Positions 55,672 through 64,000 of a DNA stretch of 64,000 nucleotides are shown here, piece by piece (position 1 is the stretch's first letter; each line of letters starts with the position of its first letter). The translations under genes and the position numbers were made by a program. The stretch comes from Trichodelitschia bisporula (taxonomy: Eukaryota; Ascomycota; Dothideomycetes; Phaeotrichales; Phaeotrichaceae), in contig ML996696.1 in the NCBI GenBank assembly GCA_010356995.1, positions 746,364 through 810,363 of the forward strand. Direction: 5' to 3'. The notes under the pieces were generated by a model. It ran no database searches. It had not been told where the DNA came from and saw only the letters and a list, made by a program, of their open reading frames with translations.

Positions 55672-57071
55672 CTGTGGTGTGGTTAGGGTTAGCTAGCTTG
55701 CGCATGGGCAATTGAATCGGCTTAGAGTTTGATGTGTGGGCCAGTGACTGTGATTGTGTGCTATGTTCAGCTATTTGTTCGCCCAATGCCTGTGATGATT
55801 TGTTCGAGCCAAAAAGGAGGATGAAATGGGACTGCGCCGGACTGGAAATCCCCGCTTTCCGTGAAGAAGAAGAAACCGCCCGTTACTTCGCTTTCCTGAA
55901 CCCGTTGTCCCCGCGCTCGGTAATCCACGCCGAGAGAGAGAGAGCCTCTGCCGTTGCCTAGCCCTACAGTAATACGAGGTCTGAAACTTAGAGGTGCGGG
56001 TGTGCAGTGCAGGACGAACCTGGCAGAGCCCGTATTTCCCCATCACCTTGTAGGCGGTGGTTGGGTATGCACGACGCGGTGACGCGAGGGCGGAGGTACT
56101 CCCGGCGGTGGGGTTCGGGGTGGGCGATGGCGGCAGGGGGGGTGGAACGCTAGAACTACGGTAGGTTAGTGGAGCGCTGAAGGACCGGGGAAAGTCATTG
56201 CTGCTTCTGTCTGCAGGACGTCCCCGTGGGCGGGCTAGAACTTATCCCACGGCCGTTGGGCGGTGGAAAGCGCGTTTTGAACAGCGGGACGCGGTATGAT
56301 TGGTGGATTTCCACTGGAGCCGTTATGATGAGCGACAGCTACGAAGCAAAGCAGGAGAAGGAAATTGCTCCAGACATGTGGCGATACCAGAGCACAGCAG
56401 ACGGCGAAGCTTCCTCATCAGCACATTACTTCCGTCTGATCGCGTCTGTCGTCTTCACGAGCAGCGCGCAGACACCGCATCTGCATCATCACCGCACCAT
56501 CGCCTCGGCATCTGCACATTGCTAGTCAGCACACAACCCCCCGCGCCTCGCCCACGCCGACCACGCCATCCCTTCCCCGCGCCCACCACACCGCCCAGCC
56601 CGGTGCGGGCGTCCAGTCTCCCATAACGCTAGCCAAAAAAATCGCCGCCTCGCCCACGCGCAGAGACGCCAGGCCCGGGAGGCTATGACTTGTTAGGGTG
56701 GACGTTGCAGCCCGCCCCTCTGCTGCACAACACTCGCCCGACGCATCCAGCAGCGATCCGCCCGTCGCACACCCAGCATCTCACCTCTCCGCTCTGCCCC
56801 CCCGACGCAGCGGGCGAACATAGCGGCACCGAGAAAGAGAGAGAGCAAGCATTACGGCTAGGCTGGGCGGTAGGTGCGGCGGCGGCGAAGGCTGCTGGTC
56901 CTTTATCACCTGCCTTTCCCTGCTCCAGTTGCATCTGCAGTCCATACGCTTCTTGCACTCGCAGCAATTGTCGAGTCTTGAGAACCTGGAGTCTGCCTTG
57001 TTATCGGAGAACGTTGCTGGTGCCGAGTAGTCAGTCACTTGGTAGACACACGATAGCGCTCTAGTCCCATC
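55672..57071. other. Intergenic region, 1.4 kb, AcrB to coiled-coil gene
   Basis: No gene supported. GGTTAGGGTTAG, a telomere-register word, lies at 55681-55692 just after the AcrB stop. The part from 56400 to 57060 is pyrimidine- and CA-rich, typical of a promoter and leader. Confidence 0.45.
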
Positions 57072-59134
57072 ATGATCGGCAAGCTCAGCGCCTCGTGGCG
57101 CGGCGACCACAGTTCGCGCAAAGACGCCGACAAGTCGCGCGTCGGCGGCCTGGTGTCCATTGACCAGCTGGAGAGCGCGAGTACCTCGCGGACGAGTCCT
57201 CCAGTGGCTACATCGGGCACGAAGATCAAGAGGGTATGTCTCACCTGTCATCATCCTCTCCCCAACCATCGCTCGAACCTCAACTCACATAGCAGAAATC
57301 ACCCCGCCTCTCCATCACCCGCCGCTCCTTCACCCTCAAGCCCACCACCTCTCCCTCCTCCGCCGACTTCCCGCATCCCGCTTCACCACCTTCACGCCCC
57401 ACCTCCTCCCACACCGGCCTCGAACCCCCGGCCTCCTCGCCCCACGATCGCCCACGCACCGCGGACCCCTCCATCGGGCGCAAGCGCAGTCGGACGGCGC
57501 CCTCGCCTGCCCCGCGTTGGGATGCGGCCTCCGCTCCACTGCCGTCAAATGCGGCACTGCATCCGCCGCAACAGAGCCATCCCTCTCCATGCTCTACGGG
57601 CGTCTCATCTGTAGCCTCCTCTTCCACATCCACCAGCTCCTCATCCTCAGAAGAAGAAGACGACGGCGGCACCCAGCGGCCCAACACTCTCCTCCCCATC
57701 CTCGTCCCCATCCCCTCGCGGTCCCCCTCTTTCGCGTCTATCCCCAAAAGCGCGACGCCGGCCACAACGTCGCACGCGCGCTCCATTCTTGATGAAGTGG
57801 AGGGCACTCTCAGCGCCACTATTACAGAGCTCAAGGAGCTGCAGATCTCATGGCACGACCCTGGCAGCGATGAAGAGTGCGCCGACGACAACAGCTCGGC
57901 CGGCGGCGGCGCACTTCGCTTCCCGGACCCACCCCGCAGCGCCGCCGCACCCTTCGCGAAGGACACCTTCTTTCCACCCGACGGTGGTTACTTCACGCCG
58001 GGCTACGCACCACCCGCACCCTCCCCCTCCCATCGCCTCCAACGCGCCGCCACCGCGCAAATGCCAGGCGAAGAAGTCGTCTCCCCCGCGCGAATGGCGA
58101 GCATCACCAAGGCCTACGAGGCCCTCAAAGTGCGCAACCACGTTCTGGGCGTGGAAAACGACACGTTAAAGAAGCAAATGGTGTTCGCACGCGCGCGCCT
58201 TGTGGACCTCGAGCCCCTGCGTGAAGAGCACGATGCCCTCCTCCCCTCGTTACAGGATGCCCGCGGACGGGCTGAGGCGTTGGAACGTGAGGCGGCGGCG
58301 CTGAAGGCCCGGTCGGATGAGGCCGCTACTAGAGAGGCGGATGCATGGGTTCGCGTAAGGGAGGTTGAGGGCCGCTTGGAGGAGGTTAATGTTCAGAAGG
58401 TGGATTTGATGGAAAGGGGGCTGGAGCTGAGCGATTTGGTCAAGGGTCTGGAGGGCCAGGTGCGCCGCGAGACGGGCCGGGCGGATGAGGCTGAGACCCG
58501 CGCTGCGAAGGCGGAGGAGCGTGCGAAGATGCTCGAGGCGGCGCCGAAGCCGGACCCCACCGCGGCAGCCGCACTCTCCGCGGCGGAAGCACGAATTGCC
58601 GACCTCGAGGTGCGGCTCGCACAGCGCGCACCAACTCCTGAACCGCGGCCCGCATCGCCTTCTCTCACACAACGTATCGAGGCTTTGGAAGCGCAAGTTG
58701 CCTCTGCTACCGCTGCGCAGCGCATTGCGGAAAGGGAACGCGCCCAGCTACGCGCTCTTCTGGGCGCCGAGTGCCGACGGCGCGCGGTCGAAGTTGATGG
58801 CAATATACACCCTTCTGCTGAACTGTTAGCTGCAAGGGTTGATATTGAGCATGAGATGGGGGGTGTGAGGGGGAGGGCGGCGGCGCAGCTTAGAGCAGAA
58901 GGGGAGAAGGAGGGAGAGGTGGGGGATGCGGAGCGGGCAAGGAGATTGGAGGCCGAAGTGGAGTATCATGTTCAGGATGTTGTGTTGTATAAGCTTGATG
59001 TTCGGGGGTATAAGAAGGATTTGAAGAGGGCGGAGAGGAGGATCCGCGAGCTGGAGGGGAAGTTTGTGGAGAAGAGTGGGGGGAGTGCAACGTCTTCAAG
59101 GGAGGGTCTGCGGGAGAGGGAGATGGAGGCGTGA
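57072..59134 (+). CDS. Coiled-coil protein of unknown function
   Basis: Exons 57072-57233 and 57296-59134; 666 residues. Not recognised. The first exon starts MIGKLSASWRGDHSSRKDAD and ends KIKR; the second opens KSPRLSITRRSFTLKPTTS, giving a basic, Ser/Pro-rich disordered region with an acidic SSSSSEEEDDGG cluster. From about residue 320 to the end it is almost wholly heptad-like coiled coil (ALKVRNHVLGVENDTLKKQM, LEREAAALKARSDEAATRE, RIEALEAQVASATAAQRIAE, YKKDLKRAERRIRELEGKF). Such proteins are often cytoskeletal, septal or polarity scaffolds, but nothing here decides. The splice keeps frame and the second-exon frame is open throughout. Confidence 0.75.
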
Positions 59135-59767
59135 TGTGTGCGGATGGATACCCGGAGCGTTGGAGTTTTGGCACTGATCTCTTTATATCGGGAAGATGAC
59201 GCCAGGAAAGGCGAGGGTGATATCTCGAGTACATAGGAAACTACCTGCGTCCACACCGTCGTTTTCTGTGTCCATGCGGTGTACTAGACGCACGGTTGAA
59301 AGAAGGAAAGGAGTTTTGCAATGGTGCGTCTGCCGACGTTGTTTAACCTGACGTCAAAGAAAAGCAAAATGCAAGTGACGTGAAGTCTGAAATGAGATGA
59401 AGGAGGAAAGGTCAGTTACAACTGTTCTCTCTGGCTTTATTCCACTCGCTGCCGAGACGCTAGTGCTCTGTTCCTTCTTCCTGGGCTCCTCGGGTAACTG
59501 CGCACCGTGGTGTCTGCCTCACGGAGCCTACCTAGTGACATCATAGGGCGTGACTGCGAGGTGTATAGCTTCTATAGATGGAGAACGAGGCCAGGCCACC
59601 GGACATTGAGGGAAAGACTACATTTGAACATAAGCCACCACCAGCGTCCGCGAGCCTGTTATTCATTGGTGAGGGGGAGGCGAACGGGTTACATTTGTAC
59701 ATAACCTACCACCATCCGCGCCACCGCCCTCCGTCCCCATCTCCATACGCCCATAAAACCAGCCCGT
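59135..59767. other. Convergent 3' gap, coiled-coil gene and NDUFA13
   Basis: No gene seen in 630 bases. Two near-identical GGTTACATTTGTACATAA / ACTACATTTGAACATAA words near 59619 and 59690 are the only notable repeat. Confidence 0.4.
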
Positions 59768-60302
59768 TTACTTGGTAACATCCTCCGGTGTGACGGCGAA
59801 CGTAGGCCGCACGAACCTACAGCAACGATGAGTCAATCCCACCCCATCCTGACCTCGAGAAATGGGAGCACCCCGACGTACCGATCATTGTGATAAACCT
59901 TCGTCTCCGCGCCCAGCAACTCCTTCTCCCGCGCCCGGTCCGCCAGATACCGACGTACCTGGTCGCGGTCCTCCTCGGCCTGCAGCAGCGGGATCAGATG
60001 GATGCGGGACCACATCTTTTCGCGGGCCAGCTCACTGCGAGGGAGCGTTAGCGACCGAGCTCAACAATTTCGCCGAATCCAGCTCGCCCAGGGAGCAACG
60101 GGACAGAGTGGCCAGCAATGCCGGCCTAAGATGGGAGGCCATACTTGTGCTCGCGGATCCCCTTGCCCACCTTCCAGAACCCATACGTCATGATCCCCAC
60201 GACAGCAGCGGCATAGAGGACGGGCCGGAAGCCGCGCGCCGGCAGGTTGCGCTTGTATTGCACCGCGGCGTAGCCGCCGGTGGGCGGCATGTCTTGCGGC
60301 AT
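59768..60302 (-). CDS. Complex I subunit NDUFA13 (B16.6/GRIM-19)
   Basis: Accessory subunit of mitochondrial NADH:ubiquinone oxidoreductase, in the membrane at the arm junction. Exons 60145-60302, 59882-60034, 59768-59816; 119 residues, the normal fungal size. Sequence: MPQDMPPTGGYAAVQYKRN, LPARGFRPVLYAAAVVGIM (membrane helix, residues 24-46), WKVGKGIREHNELAREKMW across the first splice, SRIHLIPLLQAEEDRDQVRR, KVYHNDRFVRPTFAV across the second, ending TPEDVTK. The MPPxGGY start and LIPLLQAEEDR are diagnostic. The presence of complex I agrees with a filamentous ascomycete rather than a Saccharomyces-type yeast. A second Met at residue 5 could also serve. Confidence 0.94.
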
Positions 60303-60755
60303 CTTGGTGGATGTGTGGGGGAGGAGGTATGTGGTGGAGAGAGCGTGTGCGCGCGGGGGTGATGCGGCGGTGCGAACTAAGCTGTTAGCTGTGGGTAGAG
60401 GACAAGAAGGAAGAGGCGGGAGATTTACCGGTCCGCGGCGGTGATGGGGCGTGTAATTGGGATGGGAGCGAGATGCGGGCGCGGGTGCGGATATCGTGGT
60501 GAGGTTGTCGTCGGCGAGCTCGGCGTCACGTGTGGCCGGGGGGGCATAATTTTTGGCGGCGCGGGCTTCGGAGGAGAATTGGAGAATTTATATCCAACAG
60601 CTTTTGGGATTGAAGTTCGAACGATTCAACAGCTTGTAAGGATTGAAGTCTGACCGACCTGAGGTGAGCCCACCTATTTTCGTCCGTGCTAAAACGTATA
60701 TACTGATCTCACAAGCTCAACTACGCCTTCACGTTACGCTTCTTCCACCACCGAA
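60303..60755. other. Divergent promoter region, NDUFA13 and TRM10
   Basis: 453 bp between two start codons facing away. Holds a small direct repeat (TTTGGGATTGAAGTTCGA / TGTAAGGATTGAAGTCTGA) at 60602-60652. No gene seen. Confidence 0.45.
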
Positions 60756-62099
60756 ATGTCATCTCCCCGACCGACCAAAATCGCGAAGCTCTCGCACGAC
60801 TCCACCAGCGATATGCCCTCCACGTTAGCCTCGTCCCCGCACGCAGATGCGCCTCCTCATTCTCCAAGCGGGCCAACTCCATCCGAGCCTCCAACCGAGC
60901 CTACAAACGACTCCACCGCACCCCTCTCCAAAAACGCCCTCAAAAGGCTCCTAAAGCAACAAGCCTGGGACGCCGGGCGCCCCGCCCGTCGGGCCCTCCG
61001 CCGCGAAAAACTCAAAGCCAAACGAGCCGCCAAACACGCCTCCACCACCACCGACCCCACCCCCTCGACCCCTCCTCCGCCCACGCCCAGCCTCCCGCGC
61101 AACTCCCACGCCATCCCCCTAACCCTCGTCCTAGACTGCTCCTTCAACTCCCTCATGACCCCGCAGGAGCTCAAGTCCCTGGCCTCGCAGATCACGCGCT
61201 CCTACAGCGAGTGCGGGAAGGCGCGGGCGGGGAGGCCGGGGCTGGCGATTGCGGGGTTTGGAGGGGTTTTGAAGGAGAGGTTTGAGGGCCCGCTGGCAAG
61301 GCAGCATGAGCGGTGGAGGGGGGTTAGGTGGTGTGAGGATGATGTGAAGGAGGTGGTTAAGAGGGTGGGGCCGGAGGGGTGGATGAAAGGGCTAAAGGTT
61401 GGGGGTGTGTGGGGTGAGGTCCTTGCGAATAATGGGCTCGAGGAGATGGTGCGCGAGTCCGACGAGCGGGCTAGGGCGGATGCTCCCGCGCCGACGGAGC
61501 AGGACGCTGGGAGTGAAGGACCCGCACCCACGGAGCAGGAAGCCGCGAGTGACGCGCCAAATCCTGCCACCTCAGATACACCCACTGCGCCTTCCCCGCC
61601 ATTGGAGCCAAGCGAAATAATATACCTAACCGCGGAATCCTCCAACGTGCTAACCTCCCTCAAACCCGGCGGTGTCTACATCATCGGTGGTCTCGTAGAT
61701 CGGAACCGGCACAAGGGGATATGCCACGCGCGGGCCGAGGAGCGAGGGATCGTAACGGCCCGCCTCCCGATTGGCGAGTTCTTGCAAATGAATTCGCGGG
61801 CCGTGTTGGCTACGAATCATGTTGTGGAGATTATGCTAAGGTGGTTGGAGGAGGGGGATTGGGGGAGAGCCTTTATGAGTGTTATTCCTAAGCGGAAGGG
61901 GGGGGTATTGAAGGGAGAGGAGGTTGGGGCGGAGGGGAGTACGAAGGGCGATGGAGAGGAGGGGGGAGAGGAGGGCGAGAGTGACGATGAAGCAGAGGGG
62001 AGTACGAAAGACGGCGCAGAGGAGAGCAAAGATGGAGGTGGAGAGCATAAGGTCGGAGATGCCGACGATGCCATGGTTGATGTACCCGCAACTACATAG
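60756..62099 (+). CDS. TRM10: tRNA (guanine(9)-N1)-methyltransferase Trm10
   Basis: SAM-dependent SPOUT enzyme that makes m1G9 in tRNA. Single exon, 447 residues. Blocks: PLSKNALKRLLKQQAWDAGR (N-terminal basic helix), KLKAKRAAKHA, LVLDCSFNSLMTPQELKSLA, SQITRSYSECGKAR, IIYLTAESSNVLTSL, GVYIIGGLVDRNRHKGICHA (knot and SAM region), ARLPIGEFLQMNSRAVLATN and HVVEIMLRWLEEGDWGRAF. Two oddities: an insert of about 55 residues with an APTEQxAxS repeat just before IIYLT, and an acidic tail of about 70 residues with GSTKDG repeats after PKRKGGV. Both look disordered and leave the fold intact. Confidence 0.94.
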   Translation: MSSPRPTKIAKLSHDSTSDMPSTLASSPHADAPPHSPSGPTPSEPPTEPTNDSTAPLSKNALKRLLKQQAWDAGRPARRALRREKLKAKRAAKHASTTTDPTPSTPPPPTPSLPRNSHAIPLTLVLDCSFNSLMTPQELKSLASQITRSYSECGKARAGRPGLAIAGFGGVLKERFEGPLARQHERWRGVRWCEDDVKEVVKRVGPEGWMKGLKVGGVWGEVLANNGLEEMVRESDERARADAPAPTEQDAGSEGPAPTEQEAASDAPNPATSDTPTAPSPPLEPSEIIYLTAESSNVLTSLKPGGVYIIGGLVDRNRHKGICHARAEERGIVTARLPIGEFLQMNSRAVLATNHVVEIMLRWLEEGDWGRAFMSVIPKRKGGVLKGEEVGAEGSTKGDGEEGGEEGESDDEAEGSTKDGAEESKDGGGEHKVGDADDAMVDVPATT

Positions 62100-62182
62100 G
62101 GAACCAACATTGGGCGTGAAGCCGCTCCAATGGTATGCCTGGCGGTGTAGTTCTCATCTTGCTACTCAACTACCACCCCACA

Positions 62183-63110
62183 TCACCGCCCCTCAAAAAC
62201 CGGCTTCCTCTTCTCCGCAAACGCCTTGAGTGCCTCAACCCGATCACTCGTCCTAAGCACAACCTCATACGCCTCATCCTCCGCCTCTTGCCCTCTCTTC
62301 CACCCATTTACCGCCCTCAACGCTTGCCGTACCGCCACCGGCCCCCCCTCACAGATCTCCCTCGCCAGCTCCTCCGCCTCCACCATAACCATCTCCCTCA
62401 CAATCTCCCCATGCTCCCCCTCATTAACCTCCACCAACCGATCGCACAGCCCGAGGAAATACGCTTCGGACCCGCTAACCCGCCTTCCCGTGAGAATCAT
62501 ATCCCGCGCCCGCCCGACCCCGATCAGCGCAGGCAGGCGGTGTGTACCGCCGGCACCGGGTATAATCCCGAGCCTAGTCTCCGGCAAGCCAACGAGCGTG
62601 TTCTCCGCAAAAACGCGCAGGTGCATCGCAAGCGCCAGCTCCAACCCCCCACCAAACGCACTACCATGCACAGCCGCGATCGTCGGAATAGGCAGTGCCG
62701 CCAGGGCCGCGAACGTAGAGCGGAGATTCGCAAGGAATGCACGGGTTCTGGGAGCGTCAGCAGTGTCCTAACTCCGCATATTATCTCTCTAGTAAAACCC
62801 ACTCATCCTCGTCCATCCCCTTCCTCTCCTTCAGATCCGCGCCCGCGCAGAACACATTCTCGGCTACGCTCCCGATGACCAGCGCGCGCGTCTCACCGCT
62901 CTCGCCTTCTTCATAGAGGCTGTCAACTTCGGAGCGTAGTTCCGCGAGTAATTGCCGCGAGATCGCGTTGCGTGCTGCTGGCCGGTCGAGCTCGAGGACG
63001 CGGATTACGCCTGTGTGGGGTGCGGGGAGGGTGCGGACGCGGATTGTGCGTGCTGGGGTGGAGTAGCACCGGTAGGCGGCGCGGAATAGGTTGACTCGAA
63101 GAGCAGGCAT
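62183..63110 (-). CDS. Enoyl-CoA hydratase, AUH-like, mitochondrial
   Basis: Crotonase-fold protein, closest in motif to 3-methylglutaconyl-CoA hydratase (AUH) of leucine breakdown. Exons 62803-63110 and 62183-62747; 290 residues. The N-terminus (MPALRVNLFRAAYRCYSTP) is a good mitochondrial presequence. Then VIRVLELDRPAARNAISRQL, FCAGADLKERKGMDE (oxyanion-hole Ala-Gly-Ala-Asp), IAAVHGSAFGGGLELALAM with the second oxyanion Gly, LPETRLGIIPGAGGTHRLP with the catalytic Glu, and a C-terminal helical end (RTSDRVEALKAFAEKRKPVF). The 55-nt intron joins DEDE to TRAFLANLRSTF in frame. Exact CoA substrate is inferred, not shown. Confidence 0.9.
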
Positions 63111-63721
63111 CGTGATGTGGTGGTGACGTTGAGGAGCGCCCGCCCTGTCAACCGAGCTATTTCCGGAACACAGCTTCCCCCGCAGCACGGGCGCGTGGTA
63201 CGGACAAGCTTTGGCGTCCTTGGCGGGGGCGCCGGGGTGGTACGGTACGGGTACCTTGCGCCGTTGTCGGGCCGGTCCAGATACTCGCCGGATTCGGACG
63301 GGGGGAGCGATGCAAGCGGAAGCTGTGATGTAATAAAGCCTGGTCTGCGGTAGGCGATGGGCACAAGGGTAGAAGCTCCTATTGATAACGATACGAATCC
63401 TGCCATGCAACGCTGCCGGCTTCACGAGTTATCGTAAGGTACAAAGTTGCAGCAACTCTCTCGCCTCGAATTCCACCGATTCCGCCGTTTTTCCCGTTGC
63501 GCCACAACTGTAATCGGACCGCCATACTCCTTAGCGCGCCACCCCAAAAGAAAGGGGCGTCAGCCTGCCGAACGTATAAAATCTCAGACGCCCCACGAAC
63601 GCGCCGCTTACGCGCATCGCATTCTTCCTCGTCCGCTCGCTCCGCAAATTCGCCCAAGTCCCTCTCTTCTTCTTGAAATTCACCCAAGTCTCTCCTTCAA
63701 ACCCCCACCAAAACCACAATC
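63111..63721. other. Divergent intergenic region, AUH-like and secreted-protein genes
   Basis: 611 bp between facing-away genes. The last 100 bases are CTTC/CTCC-rich, a likely leader of the secreted-protein gene. No gene seen. Confidence 0.4.
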
Positions 63722-64000
63722 ATGCACGCCCTTACCCTCTCCTTCATGACCACCTTCCTCCCCTCCGCCCTCACCCTCTCCCTCATGACCGCCTCCTTCC
63801 CCACCGCCTTCGCTGGCGCCGAAACCCGCACCACCGCCACCCCAACCGGCCCCACCGTCCAAGCCTTCCTCGGCTTCGTCGCCGACCCGCAAATCCTCGT
63901 CGCGAGCATCAAATCCGCCAGCCCCTCCGCCACCGTCATGGAAATCGGCTGTCCGGACGGCACCTCCGGCAACGACTGCGGGTTCAACCCGCCCTTGACC
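63722..64000 (+). CDS. Small secreted, possibly GPI-anchored protein (5' part)
   Basis: An ATG opens a frame of 93 codons that runs off the window. The first 30 residues are hydrophobic and alternate Thr/Leu/Phe (ALTLSFMTTFLPSALTL), a signal peptide ending near AFAGA. The mature part reads QAFLGFVADPQILVASIKS and MEIGCPDGTSGNDCGFNP. The latter Cys-containing motif resembles fungal cell-surface proteins that carry (I/V)xCPxGTDSxDCG and a GPI tail. The tail would be beyond the window. No known fold or activity. Confidence 0.6.
   Translation, partial: MHALTLSFMTTFLPSALTLSLMTASFPTAFAGAETRTTATPTGPTVQAFLGFVADPQILVASIKSASPSATVMEIGCPDGTSGNDCGFNPPLT

Noticed and set aside
1-64000. CRISPR arrays, operons, bacterial-type regulatory sites
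   Set aside because: The window is eukaryotic with spliced genes, and the direct repeats found do not have a repeat-spacer layout.

Overview
The window is nuclear DNA from a filamentous ascomycete (Pezizomycotina). The evidence is compact genes on both strands, introns of about 45-70 nt with GTRNGT donors and CTAAC/CTAAT-like branch points, a lone 5S rRNA gene between protein genes, and lineage markers such as an AcrB-type protein, an Ssr-less set of Pro/Gln-rich nuclear proteins, two allantoate-permease-type transporters and a ChiB-like chitinase. Genus cannot be decided from sequence reading alone. All assignments come from reading translated exons against remembered family motifs; no search was run.

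Layout. 0-11 kb: 5' part of NOP56 (minus), divergent from CCT6 (plus); a long GH47 alpha-mannosidase (plus); an Ldb17/SPIN90-type protein (minus); an ER TPR-DnaJ co-chaperone of the P58IPK type (minus). 11-25 kb: GH5 steryl-glucosidase EGH1 type (plus), exportin-5/Msn5 (plus), mitochondrial intermediate peptidase OCT1 (minus), 5S rRNA (plus), a seven-exon Dal5-family permease (minus). 25-38 kb: a helical, probably mitochondrial PPR-like protein, an unrecognised 857-residue protein with a low-complexity tail, OXR1 (TLDc), a second Dal5-family permease, a GH18 chitinase, and the FHA/RS protein PML1/SNIP1. 38.7-44 kb: a 5.2 kb stretch without convincing genes that is full of diverged tandem duplications and carries a broken copy of the RS-encoding part of PML1 and a short telomere-like motif. 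44-52 kb: a basic hypothetical protein, a tyrosine phosphatase, a four-exon 74-residue protein, then 3.7 kb with no supportable gene. 52-64 kb: AcrB, a coiled-coil protein, complex I subunit NDUFA13, TRM10, an AUH-type enoyl-CoA hydratase, and the start of a small secreted protein cut by the window end.

Most genes are housekeeping and unrelated in pathway; I see no biosynthetic cluster and no operon-like logic. Recurrent themes are the ER/secretory pathway (GH47, P58IPK), mitochondria (OCT1, PPR-like, NDUFA13, AUH), and RNA/RNP biology (NOP56, PML1, TRM10, 5S). Several gene pairs share divergent promoters (NOP56-CCT6, P58IPK-EGH1, NDUFA13-TRM10, AUH-secreted protein) and several converge with short 3' gaps. 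The least explained part is the duplication-rich 38.7-44 kb interval.
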